A stretch of 64,000 nt of DNA from CAZMZW01 sp964571135 (GCA_964571135.1 CAZMZW010000007.1:62001-126000); one strand, 5' to 3'. Positions 16,994 to 26,535 are shown, numbered from the stretch's first letter. Made by a program: numbers and translations. Notes: generated by a model from the letters alone, not told the origin.

Positions 16994-18979
16994 ATGAAAA
17001 CCAGATGGCTTCCACTCTCAATAATGATCATCCTGACCTTATCGCTCAATGCCTGCCAGGCTAAACTTCCTGTTTCAATATCCAATCAAACAATCAACCA
17101 GGCAGCCGGCACAGGTCCTGCTTTGCTGACCGGTAGTTTTACCTACACCAATGATTTTGTAGTGGAAACCTACTATGTGGAACAGGCGGTGGCGATCAAT
17201 GACCTGACCGGCTTTGTGAAGCGCGATAAATTATGGGAATTGCCTATTAATGGCCAGGTGCTTGGCTTTATGAGTGTAGACAAGGAAAATAACAAGGGCA
17301 CTTTCCGCCTGGCGCTGCCGGTTATTCCGGAAGGAATTCTGAATGATGTCAACCACGACAGTAAAAAGGATGGCGGCGTCCAAATTTTTGCGCTCACCTA
17401 TTCGCCCAATCTCGCCGGCGGGCCATTTTCAGAAGCGGATGATAAATCCTTTGGCTGGCCGGCTTACCTGGCTTCGGTGAAAACGGATGCGGAAAACAAG
17501 GATGAGATCACCGGCGGGAAACTGCTCATCTGGGCGCCGGATGATACCCAGGAGTTTCCCAACGGATTTGGCGCCGATGGGCTCCTTTTTACATCGGATG
17601 ATCCCATCATCAAAGTACCGGCTGGCTATTCGGTGATCGATATGGATAAAAACCCCTTTACGGTTATCCGCGACCGGCAGGCAGAAATGACCTTGTACGA
17701 ACCGGCGGATATTGCTGTGAAGGATTATTCCAATCTTACCTACAAGGAAGCCTTTGATAAGATGTTCGAGAAGATTCGCAAGGAGTATGCTTTCAACGGT
17801 ATTCCTGGCAAATTCCCGGAGTGGGACAGCCTGTATGCAAAACTTGCGCCCCAGGTGGATGTAGCCCAGAAAGCCGGCGATTCGTATGCTTATTTCCTCG
17901 CGCTGCGCGAGCTGGCCATGACCTTCAAAGATGGACACGTGAGCCTGGATGGAGCGGGTAACCAGCAAAAATTCAATCAGGGAAATGTCATCGGCGGATA
18001 TGGGTTTGCGGTCCGTGAACTGGGCAACGGCAAAGTAGTGGTCGTATATATCCAACCCGGCGGTCCAGCGAATCTGGCGGGCATGCAGGTGGGCGCGCAG
18101 GTGACCGCTTTCAATGGTCTCCCCATCGCGGACGCGATCAGCAAGGCATTACCGCTCAGCCCGCAGTCCACTTCTTACGGCTTGCGCTATGAACAGACCG
18201 TGATGTTCAATCGCGGTCCGGTAGGCGCTCTGGCTTCCGTGACCTATATTAATCCGGGCGGGAATTTAAAAACTGCTTCGCTGATTTCCATCTATGAGGT
18301 GGATAGTCTTTTTGCCACCTATATGGGCGGGGAGCGGGATGCCAATGTGCTTCCAGCGGAATATATAGTTAAAAATGGGATTGGGTATGTAAAGGTCAAC
18401 TCCAATTATGACGATCTTGGATTGCTGGTGCGCATTTTCCAGCGCGCCCTGCAGACTTTTAAAGATAATGAGGTCAAGGGATTGATCATTGACCTGCGCT
18501 ATAACTTTGGCGGCTCACCGCTTGGACTGGCAGGCTTCCTTTATGATAAGGAGATTCCTCTCGGCCAATTGGAATATTACAGCGACAAGTCTGGCAAGTT
18601 CGAACCGGAAGGGTCGCGTGACCGGGTGCTGCCGAATGTGGAGCAATTTACGTTCGCTAAAATGGTGCTGCTGGTGGACCAATTCTGTTTCAGCGCCTGC
18701 GAGATCGAAGCCTATGGCATCAGTCGGGTGCCGGGCATGCGCGTGATGGGTCTATACCCCACCGGCGGGGTGGAAGGCGAAACAGCCCGCGGTGAATTTA
18801 AATTGCCGGATGGGATGGCATTTAAAATCCCTACCGGGCGCTTTTTGCTGCCGGATGGCAGCATCTTCCTGGAAGGTACGGGCGTGCAGCCGGACCTGAA
18901 GTTGAGCATCACCGCTGATAGTGTCCTTTCCGGCAGTGACACAGTCCTCAATGCGGCTATCGATTTTATTAATAAATAA
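16994..18979 (+). CDS. S41 family (C-terminal processing type) lipoprotein protease
   Basis: Secreted serine protease. The signal peptide ends in the lipobox LNAC at about residue 21. A beta-rich N-terminal domain with EF-hand-like Asp/Asn-rich loops (NDVNHDSKKDGG) is followed by a helical segment, a PDZ domain (about 330-410; VVVVYIQPGGPANLAGMQVG) and the S41 core. VDQFCFSACEIEA carries the likely nucleophile serine. ATG 16994 is chosen because TAGGAG lies six bases upstream. 661 residues is long for the family because of the extra N-terminal domain. Confidence 0.88.
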   Translation: MKTRWLPLSIMIILTLSLNACQAKLPVSISNQTINQAAGTGPALLTGSFTYTNDFVVETYYVEQAVAINDLTGFVKRDKLWELPINGQVLGFMSVDKENNKGTFRLALPVIPEGILNDVNHDSKKDGGVQIFALTYSPNLAGGPFSEADDKSFGWPAYLASVKTDAENKDEITGGKLLIWAPDDTQEFPNGFGADGLLFTSDDPIIKVPAGYSVIDMDKNPFTVIRDRQAEMTLYEPADIAVKDYSNLTYKEAFDKMFEKIRKEYAFNGIPGKFPEWDSLYAKLAPQVDVAQKAGDSYAYFLALRELAMTFKDGHVSLDGAGNQQKFNQGNVIGGYGFAVRELGNGKVVVVYIQPGGPANLAGMQVGAQVTAFNGLPIADAISKALPLSPQSTSYGLRYEQTVMFNRGPVGALASVTYINPGGNLKTASLISIYEVDSLFATYMGGERDANVLPAEYIVKNGIGYVKVNSNYDDLGLLVRIFQRALQTFKDNEVKGLIIDLRYNFGGSPLGLAGFLYDKEIPLGQLEYYSDKSGKFEPEGSRDRVLPNVEQFTFAKMVLLVDQFCFSACEIEAYGISRVPGMRVMGLYPTGGVEGETARGEFKLPDGMAFKIPTGRFLLPDGSIFLEGTGVQPDLKLSITADSVLSGSDTVLNAAIDFINK

Positions 18980-19006
18980 GAACAGGTCGTTTCAGAAATT
19001 GAGCTC

Positions 19007-19034
19007 AGGGGCGGGTGCGTAAGCCGCCCCTTTA
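19007..19034 (+). terminator. Terminator after the S41 protease
   Basis: AGGGGCGG (19007-19014) pairs with CCGCCCCT (19024-19031), loop of nine bases, followed by TTT. The stem is very GC-rich. Confidence 0.75.
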
Positions 19035-19135
19035 AATGAAATATGGATGAAATACAAAGCAACTTGAAAGAGTATGATGCTTTGAAAACCCTGCCCATGG
19101 AATTATTTTAGCCATGTTATAATCCCCCTCTGAAG

Positions 19136-19208
19136 GGGCCCGTAGCTCAGTGGTTAGAGCAGGCGGCTCATAACCGCTTGGTCGCAGGTTCGATACCTGC
19201 CGGGCCCA
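19136..19208 (+). tRNA. tRNA with anticodon CAT (elongator Met; Ile2 not excluded)
   Basis: Acceptor GGGCCCG pairs with CGGGCCC, anticodon arm GGCGG-CTCATAA-CCGCT, T loop TTCGATA. Discriminator A, no encoded CCA. The body resembles elongator tRNA-Met, but a lysidine-modified tRNA-Ile with the same anticodon cannot be excluded by eye. A TATAAT box at 19118-19123 lies 12 bases upstream. Degraded copies of its 3' half occur at 21149 and 22677. Confidence 0.93.
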
Positions 19209-19428
19209 CTTTTTAGTTTTTTTGGTAAAACTTTTTTGTATAGGAACAATCCTGATAACTATCATTTTCCCAAGTAAGTAATATAAATCTTGCGATCTTC
19301 TTTTGAAAGAATTCCAAAGACCTACCTGCGATACTATAAGATAATCAGACATAGCGAAATATGCATATTGCAGAAGGTCCACCTTCTCTGAAATTGAAAC
19401 CGGGAAAGCCAATATTGACGTTGTGCCC

Positions 19429-19620
19429 ATGGCTCTGGTTACCCATGTTTTGAGAAACCCATTTCCTAATTCTTATCCCGAACGCTTATTCGGAAATATT
19501 GAATCATCTGAGATCAAATCAACAGAAAAAGAACTTCTAAATCAAGCCAAAAGACTTTCAATAGAGGATCTAAAGAAAAAGCTTGCACACATAAAAACCC
19601 TTTCTGACATGAAAGGTTGA
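19429..19620 (+). CDS. Hypothetical small protein or decayed gene end
   Basis: 63 residues from ATG 19429. The C-terminal half is a charged helix (KSTEKELLNQAKRLSIEDLKKK, noted by its heptad-like Lys/Glu/Leu spacing). The reading frame stays open and protein-like upstream of the ATG back to about 19345 (SDIAKYAYCRR and following), which suggests that this is the tail of a larger gene whose start is lost. No family recognised. It sits between tRNA-Met and the first glycosyltransferase of a probable insertion zone. Confidence 0.3.
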   Translation: MALVTHVLRNPFPNSYPERLFGNIESSEIKSTEKELLNQAKRLSIEDLKKKLAHIKTLSDMKG

Positions 19621-19712
19621 TATTTGGCTATAATCTCCTTTACTAAAGTAATAATGAGCATTTGATAGTTTTCCAATCGTATACATAAATTGAAAGATTT
19701 TGGACCAACTTC

Positions 19713-20978
19713 ATGAATCGTAATAGGAAAGCGTTATTTTCAAATCTTAAGTCTAAGAATTGGAAAAATATGCTTCTATTTGCTATGTTTTGTCTCCAAT
19801 TTTTTCTCTTCATAGCGTTTTTCAGCCACGGAGCCTATGGAGCAGATTTCGGAGCGTTTTGGGTCATTGGAAAAATTGCCGATGAAAAAGGATATTCGGA
19901 AATATATGATCTCAGTGTTCAAACAAAGGAGCTTAAGGACCTGGGTCTTATTGGCAAAACAGAGGATATTTCTTGCCCAGTACCTTTTTTTTCTTTCTTT
20001 ATTCTACCCTTTCAGTTATTATCTAAAGTTTCTTTGGTAAATAGCTATTGGATGTGGACCATCTTGAATCTGATTATCCTAATCGGGTACCTTGTATTTT
20101 TCCTGCAAAAAATACATCAAGGAAGTGGTGTTAGTGTTAATCGCTTCAATTTACTTGTTCTCATTATGGTTTCATATTCGGTATATACAAATTTTTCTAA
20201 TGGGCAGGTTGAGGTTTTCCTTCTAGTTTGCGCAGGTGAATTTATTCGAAATGCTGTTTGTAAAAAGACTGTCCTTTCAGGAATTTGGCTGGGAGGTTTG
20301 TTACTTAAACCACAGCTACTTATTATTATTGTTCCCGTATTCTTGATCATGCATAACTGGAAACTTCTGATGGGTTTTGTTGTATCCTCGGGAATAATTG
20401 TGATGACCTCATTATTACTATCAGGGTTCGCTGGTATGAAGGCATTAATCAACCTCTGGACTAAATATTCGTTTGGAACAGCTACAAATGCCCTGGAAGT
20501 AATGATCAACTGGCGGATGGTTGGCGTTAATGTTAATGCTTTATTGAACACATCGCTCGGGTGGGTCATTACAGGTGTGGGAATGGTTCTAACAATTTTA
20601 GCCGTTTACTTCCTAATCAAAAAACGCCCACCTTATGGAAGCCCCCAATGGATCATGACCATGTTAGGTGTTTTTGCTGCCACGCTCGCGATTACCTGGC
20701 ATTCACATTATCATATGGCGATGGTTCTGATCCCTTTTTTAATTTACGCATCGTTACATAAATTGTTACCTGAAAAAATCATATTCTTGTGGGGGATTGT
20801 GAGTCCAGTTGCCTGGTTTGGCATACTGATAATTGATCTGTTTGTCTTTGTTGTAACGAAAATGAATACCCCTACCTATGAACAAAAGGTAATAGCATTA
20901 TCTGGATTAATAGTAAATTTAGTTATCTTAATTTCTGCGATGCAATATGCAAATAATCTTAACTTGAAACAAAACTAG
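19713..20978 (+). CDS. GT87-type (DUF2029) membrane glycosyltransferase
   Basis: Polytopic GT-C protein of 421 residues with about nine helices. The first outer loop has YGADFGAFWVIGKIADEKGY followed by IYD, the typical GT87 D..xFW pattern with the catalytic-type aspartate. AGEFIRNAVCKK and GGLLLKPQLLI match the conserved KPQ motif of the family. It probably uses polyprenyl-phosphate mannose to modify surface glycans. The DNA is more AT-rich than the housekeeping genes nearby, which fits transfer into the site behind tRNA-Met. Confidence 0.8.
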   Translation: MNRNRKALFSNLKSKNWKNMLLFAMFCLQFFLFIAFFSHGAYGADFGAFWVIGKIADEKGYSEIYDLSVQTKELKDLGLIGKTEDISCPVPFFSFFILPFQLLSKVSLVNSYWMWTILNLIILIGYLVFFLQKIHQGSGVSVNRFNLLVLIMVSYSVYTNFSNGQVEVFLLVCAGEFIRNAVCKKTVLSGIWLGGLLLKPQLLIIIVPVFLIMHNWKLLMGFVVSSGIIVMTSLLLSGFAGMKALINLWTKYSFGTATNALEVMINWRMVGVNVNALLNTSLGWVITGVGMVLTILAVYFLIKKRPPYGSPQWIMTMLGVFAATLAITWHSHYHMAMVLIPFLIYASLHKLLPEKIIFLWGIVSPVAWFGILIIDLFVFVVTKMNTPTYEQKVIALSGLIVNLVILISAMQYANNLNLKQN

Positions 20979-21148
20979 ATTCCTGAGGAATATCCTATAG
21001 TTCATTGGCATAATGAGTAATTTGATCAATGTTTACGGCTGTACCTTAATTAGAAAAATATTCTTGACAAGACGCAAACTGTATCTTGCTAAGTTCAATT
21101 TTCTGGTTCAAATTGTAAAGAGAAAATTTATGGCCTTATTAGAATTGT

Positions 21149-21172
21149 GCCATAATCCACTTGGTTTCGACA
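21149..21172 (+). repeat. Degraded tRNA-Met 3'-half fragment, copy 1
   Basis: CCATAATCCACTTGGT at 21150-21165 matches the anticodon-arm and variable region of the tRNA at 19136 with few changes (CATAACCGCTTGGT in the tRNA), then diverges after TTCGA. It shares 16 bases exactly with the second fragment at 22677. It lies in the 327-bp gap between the two glycosyltransferase genes, which otherwise holds only AT-rich sequence. Confidence 0.55.
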
Positions 21173-21305
21173 ACTTATCTTATATAAAGCTTTTCTGAGA
21201 AAAGCAGCGATATATCATCAAATTTATTGAAAGCTTTTAACAAAAATTTTCTCTATCTGTATCCAATATGCTAAAATTCAGAAATCTATTTTTGAAATTA
21301 TTAAT

Positions 21306-22547
21306 ATGAAAGAAAAATCATCAGATTTTATCCACCGAATGACATTAGCTGCGGTTAATATATGGGAATCCCCCTGGGGAGCAGCACTGATCTACGGGTT
21401 CGTTTACTTGATAGTCTCCGCATATCCTTCCGGCCTGCTTTTCAAGCAGTCCAATCACGCTTACTACAATTATTTGGCGGATGCTTTTTTGCATGGGCAG
21501 ACCTGGCTTAGGATTTTGCCGCCATCCTTGGACGATCTCTCATTCTTTAATGGCAGACTTTATCTCTACTGGGGGCCTTTTCCGGCATTCGTAATGATGC
21601 CCTTTGTGGCAATTATTGGTGTGCAGTTCAACGATGTGCTTTTTACGATACTGATCGCCGCGTTAAATGTTGGTTTGGTGGCGCAGCTTCTAAGGTCGGC
21701 TTGTCAGGCAGAATTTTTGCACCTATCCAAGACTCAACGTGCGATTCTGATTTTCTTCTTAGCATTAGGAACCGTTCATTTTACGCTGGCGCCATACGGT
21801 AAGGTTTGGTATACAGGACAGCTCATTGGTTTTACCTGTACCCTTCTGGCATATTGGGCGGCATTTTCTCTGCGCGGCTGCAAAGCCTGGTTTTTCACCG
21901 GGCTAGCGCTGGCAGGCGCCGTACTAACACGCAATCAAATGGTGTTCACTGGTTTCTTCCCAGTAGTATATCTAACCCTTCGGGATAAGCCCTGGAATTG
22001 GGGAAGACTGATCTGCAATCTGGCATGGGCAGCACTGCCGTTGGTGGCTGCACTATCATTTTATTTTTTCTATAATCAGTTGCGTTTTGGTAACCCAATG
22101 GAAACGGGTTTGACCTATCAGCTCGGATCTGATTTTTTTCGCTCTGATTTAGAACGATACGGTTTTTTTAACCTTCGCTATATCCCGAATAATTTATACT
22201 ATCAATACATTTTTTATCCGTTCCCCTTACGGCAGGAGTCTATTCAAGGCGGCAGCCTTTTCCTTTTGAGCCCATTGTTTTTCGGCGTATTTGCTGCCTT
22301 TTGGAAGCCTCGCAATAAAATATTCGTTTGGGCGTTGCTGGTATCCATTCTAGTCACCAATATCCCTATAATCCTATGTATAGGTACCGGTTATCGTCAA
22401 TTTGGGCCTCGATATACACTCGATTTTACTGTTCCCCTGCTACTGCTTACCGCCTTGGGAATCGAAAAATGGAAGCCGATCATTCCGTTTGTACTAGCGA
22501 TCATTTCTTTTATTCATTTTTTTATTGGTGTCATTGCATATGCTTAG
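21306..22547 (+). CDS. Polytopic GT-C-type glycosyltransferase, probably missing its true C-terminal tail
   Basis: 413 residues with about ten helices. LLFKQSNHAYYNYLADAFLHG is described by its Asn-His...AxxxxxG loop, followed by NGRLYLYWGPFPA, the layout also seen in the 59291-60760 protein (FNGHYYSDKAIGPA). It is probably a lipid-linked-sugar transferase. The frame ends at a TAG right after helix residues GVIAYA. A second frame directly behind it encodes LDIEEMPEIQYVEKDDPW and a further charged run ending at 22651, which looks like the natural tail. One missing base near 22545 would explain this. Confidence 0.72.
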   Translation: MKEKSSDFIHRMTLAAVNIWESPWGAALIYGFVYLIVSAYPSGLLFKQSNHAYYNYLADAFLHGQTWLRILPPSLDDLSFFNGRLYLYWGPFPAFVMMPFVAIIGVQFNDVLFTILIAALNVGLVAQLLRSACQAEFLHLSKTQRAILIFFLALGTVHFTLAPYGKVWYTGQLIGFTCTLLAYWAAFSLRGCKAWFFTGLALAGAVLTRNQMVFTGFFPVVYLTLRDKPWNWGRLICNLAWAALPLVAALSFYFFYNQLRFGNPMETGLTYQLGSDFFRSDLERYGFFNLRYIPNNLYYQYIFYPFPLRQESIQGGSLFLLSPLFFGVFAAFWKPRNKIFVWALLVSILVTNIPIILCIGTGYRQFGPRYTLDFTVPLLLLTALGIEKWKPIIPFVLAIISFIHFFIGVIAYA

Positions 22548-22676
22548 ATATCGAAGAAATGCCTGAGATACAGTACGTTGAAAAAGATGATCCATGGTCA
22601 AGCCATTCAATTATTCAAAAATGGTTAAGAAGCTTTTTGTCAGGAACTTAAGAATTCATGCCCTCATCGGAATAGT

Positions 22677-22725
22677 ACCATAATCCACTTGGTCTCAGGT
22701 TGATGTATGCCGGGCCTACTTTTGT
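22677..22725 (+). repeat. Degraded tRNA-Met 3'-half fragment, copy 2
   Basis: From CATAA at 22679 through TGCCGGGCC and TACTTTT, this tracks the tRNA 3' half (19168-19213) with about eight changes over 46 bases and single-base gaps. It includes the acceptor 3' strand and the flanking ACTTTT. No 5' half is present, so it cannot be a tRNA. It looks like an attachment-site copy at the far end of the inserted segment. The rest of the 22652-22891 gap holds nothing I recognise. Confidence 0.7.
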
Positions 22726-22891
22726 TTGGGGAATTGTGTCATTCAGTAGATCGTTATATTTATCCCATTATTTTCATTGAACCCTTCTGAAGAGGGATAA
22801 TAACCCTTTCCAGGGGTATTGCCATTTTAATTGGATGGAATATACTGAAAATGGATAAACGAACTTGTGAAATATTCCTTAGGAGGAAAAA

Positions 22892-24064
22892 ATGGCATCA
22901 CAATTTCAATTTTATAAAGGGTATCACGATCATATTCATCCTGTTCCTTCGGTGAATTTTCAACTGAACCGCTGGATCAATTACCTGGGCGAGAGCGCTT
23001 TGGTGGATTTGCAGGCGATTTCCCCGAAGCTGACCGATTTTCCCTCCTATCGCCGTGAATTCCTTGCCCTGGCTGAAAAAGCGCTGGCAGAGGGAAGAAA
23101 ACTACACGCGGCTTATTATTTCCGGTCCGCAGAATTCTTTATGTGGAATGACGACCCTGCCAAGAAACCCACCCGCCAAAAATTCCTGCAGCTGGTGTTG
23201 GAAGGTTACCAGATCAAACCTGAAGATTGTTATGCTATTCCGTATAAAGATGGAACACTTAGTGGGAGTCTGTGTGCTTATCGGTTCACCTCAAAGAAGC
23301 CGAAAGATACCCTTCTTCTTTTCGGAGGTGGTGACAGTTATATTGAAGAGTTCCTGCCGGTGTTGTTGACCCTGCGCGATCGGGGTTTTGATGTGGTCTG
23401 TTTTGAGGGACCGGGACAGGGGCATGTTTTGGAAGAGGATGGACTGCCTTTTACTTCCGAATGGCATAAACCTGTCAAAGTTGTATTGGATTATTTTAAA
23501 TTGGATGCTGTCACCTTGATCGGCATTTCGATGGGAGGATGTCTGGCAGTTCGGGCTGCCGCATTTGAACCCCGTGTCAGGCGGGTCATTGCCTATGACG
23601 TTTTATTTGACATGTTAAATATGCGCAGCAGTTCCAAAAATTCGATCAGTAAAATAATCTTGAAATTCCTCTTTGCCATCCGGGCTGCCCCGATCTACAA
23701 TTTTATGGTCGGGCAGGCGATGAAAGAGAATATGCATCTGGACTGGGGTGTTCATCAGGGGATGCATACCCATGGAGTGAAAACCCCGTTTGAGTATGTG
23801 CAAAAACTTGCTTCCTTTAATACCAAGGACATTTCCCAATTGCAAGATCAGGATGTATTATTGATGGCAGGAACTGAAGACTTTGCCATTCCACTGATCC
23901 AGTTCTATCAGCAGATCGAAGCGCTCAAAAATGTCCGCTCTTTAACGGCCAGGATGTTTACCCGGGCTGAACAGGCACAGAGCCACTGCCAGGTGGGCAA
24001 TCTTGAACTGGCGGTGGATTTCATCACCAATTGGATCGAGTTCTCCCTGCAGCATCAGAAATAG
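22892..24064 (+). CDS. Alpha/beta hydrolase (FrsA/DUF1100-like)
   Basis: 390 residues with a helical N-terminal cap (about 1-110) and an alpha/beta-hydrolase core. LIGISMGGCLAVRAAA is the nucleophile elbow with Ser near residue 214. CFEGPGQG is the oxyanion-side strand, AGTEDFAIP carries the acid and QSHCQVGN the histidine. A strong TAGGAGG lies six bases before the ATG. The substrate is unknown. It is followed 56 bases later by the methyltransferase gene and may share its transcript. Confidence 0.82.
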   Translation: MASQFQFYKGYHDHIHPVPSVNFQLNRWINYLGESALVDLQAISPKLTDFPSYRREFLALAEKALAEGRKLHAAYYFRSAEFFMWNDDPAKKPTRQKFLQLVLEGYQIKPEDCYAIPYKDGTLSGSLCAYRFTSKKPKDTLLLFGGGDSYIEEFLPVLLTLRDRGFDVVCFEGPGQGHVLEEDGLPFTSEWHKPVKVVLDYFKLDAVTLIGISMGGCLAVRAAAFEPRVRRVIAYDVLFDMLNMRSSSKNSISKIILKFLFAIRAAPIYNFMVGQAMKENMHLDWGVHQGMHTHGVKTPFEYVQKLASFNTKDISQLQDQDVLLMAGTEDFAIPLIQFYQQIEALKNVRSLTARMFTRAEQAQSHCQVGNLELAVDFITNWIEFSLQHQK

Positions 24065-24120
24065 GGTAAACGATTAATAGTAAAGTTTTTAAATTATTAT
24101 CTTGAGATAAAGAGGATATG

Positions 24121-24810
24121 ATGAAAACCAAATTTTCTTCCAAAGCGATTGCTACATTTTTCTTCGCTGTGTTTTTTATTTTCATTCCACTTATTGTTTC
24201 TGGAGATGTTCGATGGATAGAAGCCTGGGTGCTGGCTATATCAACGGTGGTTGTTTCGATTGCCTCCCGGGTTCTCGCGGTCCGCAAAAACCCGGATATT
24301 CTCCAGGAAAGAGCCAGTTTTACAGATGCGGAGGGTATCAAATCCTGGGATAAGAAAATTGTCCCATTAATCGCCTTCATTATCCCTGTTCTTATTTATG
24401 TGGTTTTTGGATTGGATCACCGTTTTGGCTGGTCAATGCCGATTTCAACATTATTAAAGGTAATCGGGGTAATTTTCTATATTGCGGGATTCCTCTTATC
24501 CACCTGGGCAATGGTCGAAAATCGATTTTTTTCTTCAGTGGTTCGCATCCAAAAGGAAAGAGGTCACGTGGTCTGTGATACAGGTCCATATCAGTGGGTA
24601 CGCCATCCCGGATACCTGGGAGGTTTGATCTCATGGGCGGGTATGCCGCTTTTTGTGGGGTCGCTGTGGGGATACATTCCGATACTATTCATCATAATTC
24701 TTTACATTATCCGAACGCGGCTGGAGGACCAGACTTTACAGGCAGAACTGCCGGGATACCAGGAATTTGCCCAGCGAACCCGCTATCGTTTGTTGCCGGG
24801 TATCTGGTAA
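24121..24810 (+). CDS. ICMT/PEMT-type membrane methyltransferase
   Basis: Isoprenylcysteine-carboxylmethyltransferase-like membrane protein with about five helices. The C-terminal SAM-binding signature is RGHVVCDTGPYQWVRHPGYL, followed by the conserved EDQTLQAELPGYQEF segment. The second ATG of an ATG-ATG pair is preferred for its spacing to GAGG. A paralogue lies at 63157-63876. Prokaryotic members methylate lipids or small molecules; the substrate here is unknown. Confidence 0.85.
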   Translation: MKTKFSSKAIATFFFAVFFIFIPLIVSGDVRWIEAWVLAISTVVVSIASRVLAVRKNPDILQERASFTDAEGIKSWDKKIVPLIAFIIPVLIYVVFGLDHRFGWSMPISTLLKVIGVIFYIAGFLLSTWAMVENRFFSSVVRIQKERGHVVCDTGPYQWVRHPGYLGGLISWAGMPLFVGSLWGYIPILFIIILYIIRTRLEDQTLQAELPGYQEFAQRTRYRLLPGIW

Positions 24811-24873
24811 ATAATTGGATTTGACTTTGGATTTCAAATCGATATAATCATTAATTAATAGTCGGGTAACCCA

Positions 24874-25788
24874 TTGTCAAAAATACTCCATGTAAAAAAC
24901 CTCAATAAGAAATATGGCAGCTTGATAGCGGTCAAGGATGTTTCCTTTGCAGTGGAGGAGGGAGAGATCTTTGGTATGGTCGGACCCAATGGGGCAGGCA
25001 AGACCACCACCATTGAATGTATCGAGGGTCTGCGCGAAATGGATGCCGGCGAGATCTCTTTGCTGGGAAAGCAGCCCATTAAAGACAAGCATGCTTTGAA
25101 TCAGCAAATTGGGATCCAGCTTCAGGAATCCTCGTTGCCTCCGCGCTTGAAAGTAAAGGAAGCGCTAGACCTTTTTGCTTCTTTTTATGAAAAAAGTGAA
25201 TCACCCGCCAGGCTGTGTTCCCTTTTGGGTCTGGAAGAAAAGCAAAATGCGCCGTTTGCCAAACTCTCCGGAGGCCAGAAACAGCGTTTATTCATTGCCC
25301 TGGCTTTGATCAATAAACCCAGGGTTGTCTTTTTTGATGAGCTCACCACCGGGTTGGACCCGCAGGCGCGCCATTCCATGTGGGAGCTGGTCAAACAGGT
25401 CCGCGATGGAGGGTGCACTGTATTTCTCACCACCCATTTCATGGAGGAAGCCGAAAAACTGTGTGACCGTGTATTGATCCTGGATCAGGGGAGCATTGTT
25501 GCCCTGGATTCGCCCGCCAGGTTGGTGGATAAGATCGGTGCAGAAAAACGAATCAGCTTTGTCTTGCCGCTTGACCTCCCAATACCGGCTTTTAAGGATA
25601 TTCCCCAGGTGAACCGGGTGGAAAGAATGGAGGAAAGATTGATGATCTTTGGACACGGTGAACGCTTCATCAGCAAGGTTGTGGCGCGTTTGGAGGATGA
25701 AAAAATTCCCTTCCATGACCTGCGTATTGAGCAGCCCAACTTGGAAGACGTCTTTCTGGCTCTCACCGGCCGGGAAATAAGGGAGTAA
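24874..25788 (+). CDS. ABC transporter ATP-binding protein
   Basis: ATPase of an ABC-2-type exporter. GPNGAGKTTTIECIEG is Walker A, LSGGQKQRLFIALALI is the signature plus Walker B approach, VVFFDELTTGLDP is Walker B and LTTHFMEEAEKL is the H-loop. The C-terminal extension from residue 220 is the DUF4162-like domain of drug/antibiotic exporters. It starts at TTG 24874. The permease gene follows after three bases. Confidence 0.95.
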   Translation: MSKILHVKNLNKKYGSLIAVKDVSFAVEEGEIFGMVGPNGAGKTTTIECIEGLREMDAGEISLLGKQPIKDKHALNQQIGIQLQESSLPPRLKVKEALDLFASFYEKSESPARLCSLLGLEEKQNAPFAKLSGGQKQRLFIALALINKPRVVFFDELTTGLDPQARHSMWELVKQVRDGGCTVFLTTHFMEEAEKLCDRVLILDQGSIVALDSPARLVDKIGAEKRISFVLPLDLPIPAFKDIPQVNRVERMEERLMIFGHGERFISKVVARLEDEKIPFHDLRIEQPNLEDVFLALTGREIRE

Positions 25789-25791
25789 AGC

Positions 25792-26535
25792 ATGCGTGGA
25801 TTTGGGAAGCTGATTCTTACGAACATTAAGTTATATGTGCGTGAACCCATTTCGTCCTTTTTTACGCTGGTTTTTTCACCAATGCTGCTGGTCATTTTCG
25901 GGGCGATCTACGGCAATGCCCCATCCGCACTTTTTGGCGGGCGCGGGTCGATGGATGTATCCATCCCGGGGTATATCGGTCTGATCGTGGCAGGAGTGGG
26001 TATTTTGAGCATGCCGATCAACATCAGCGCTCAAAGAGAGAGTGGTGTGCTGCGCCGCTTCCAGGCCACCCCATTAAAACCGTTGGCTTATATCCTGGCA
26101 GACCTGATCTCCAATTTAGTCGTAACCATCCTGGGTATCATTATCCTGCTGATCGTGGGAAAACTTCTGTACAATGTGCATTTCTCTGGTTCGGTGATAT
26201 CGGTAATGGTGGCAGTTCTATTGGGTTGTCTGGCCATGTTCGCCATTGGTTACCTGATTGCCAGCCTGGCTCCCAACGCGCGCGCCGGGCAGGTGATCGG
26301 CATGGTCTTGCTTTACCCAATGATGTTCATCTCTGGAGCTGGGATGCCTCTCGAGATCATGCCGGAAACCATCCGCACGATTGCCAGGTTCATGCCTCTT
26401 TATTATGTGGTCAACTTGACCAAGGGTTTATGGTTTGGAGAAAGCTGGTCGGCTCACATTTTGGATGTGGTGGTACTGATCTGTATCGTAACGATCGGAT
26501 TTGGCATTGCCAGCCGTCTTTTCAAGTGGGAATAA
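25792..26535 (+). CDS. ABC-2 type exporter permease
   Basis: Six-helix permease of 247 residues. The central cytoplasmic motif RESGVLRRFQATPLKP and the later helix pattern MFISGAGMPLEIMPETIR are typical of ABC-2 permeases of the multidrug/daunorubicin type. GGGAG lies before the ATG, and the gene directly follows its ATPase. The cargo is unknown. Confidence 0.94.
   Translation: MRGFGKLILTNIKLYVREPISSFFTLVFSPMLLVIFGAIYGNAPSALFGGRGSMDVSIPGYIGLIVAGVGILSMPINISAQRESGVLRRFQATPLKPLAYILADLISNLVVTILGIIILLIVGKLLYNVHFSGSVISVMVAVLLGCLAMFAIGYLIASLAPNARAGQVIGMVLLYPMMFISGAGMPLEIMPETIRTIARFMPLYYVVNLTKGLWFGESWSAHILDVVVLICIVTIGFGIASRLFKWE

Noticed and set aside
17429..18055. Minus-strand ORF of 208 residues
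   Set aside because: Antisense to the S41 protease, which has signal, PDZ and catalytic motifs. No independent support.
21013..21198. Plus-strand ORF of 61 residues between the two glycosyltransferases
   Set aside because: Its second half is the tRNA-like relic and its composition is that of random AT-rich DNA.
22677..22725. A third tRNA gene
   Set aside because: Only the 3' half resembles a tRNA; D arm, 5' acceptor strand and anticodon loop are missing, so it is listed as a relic.
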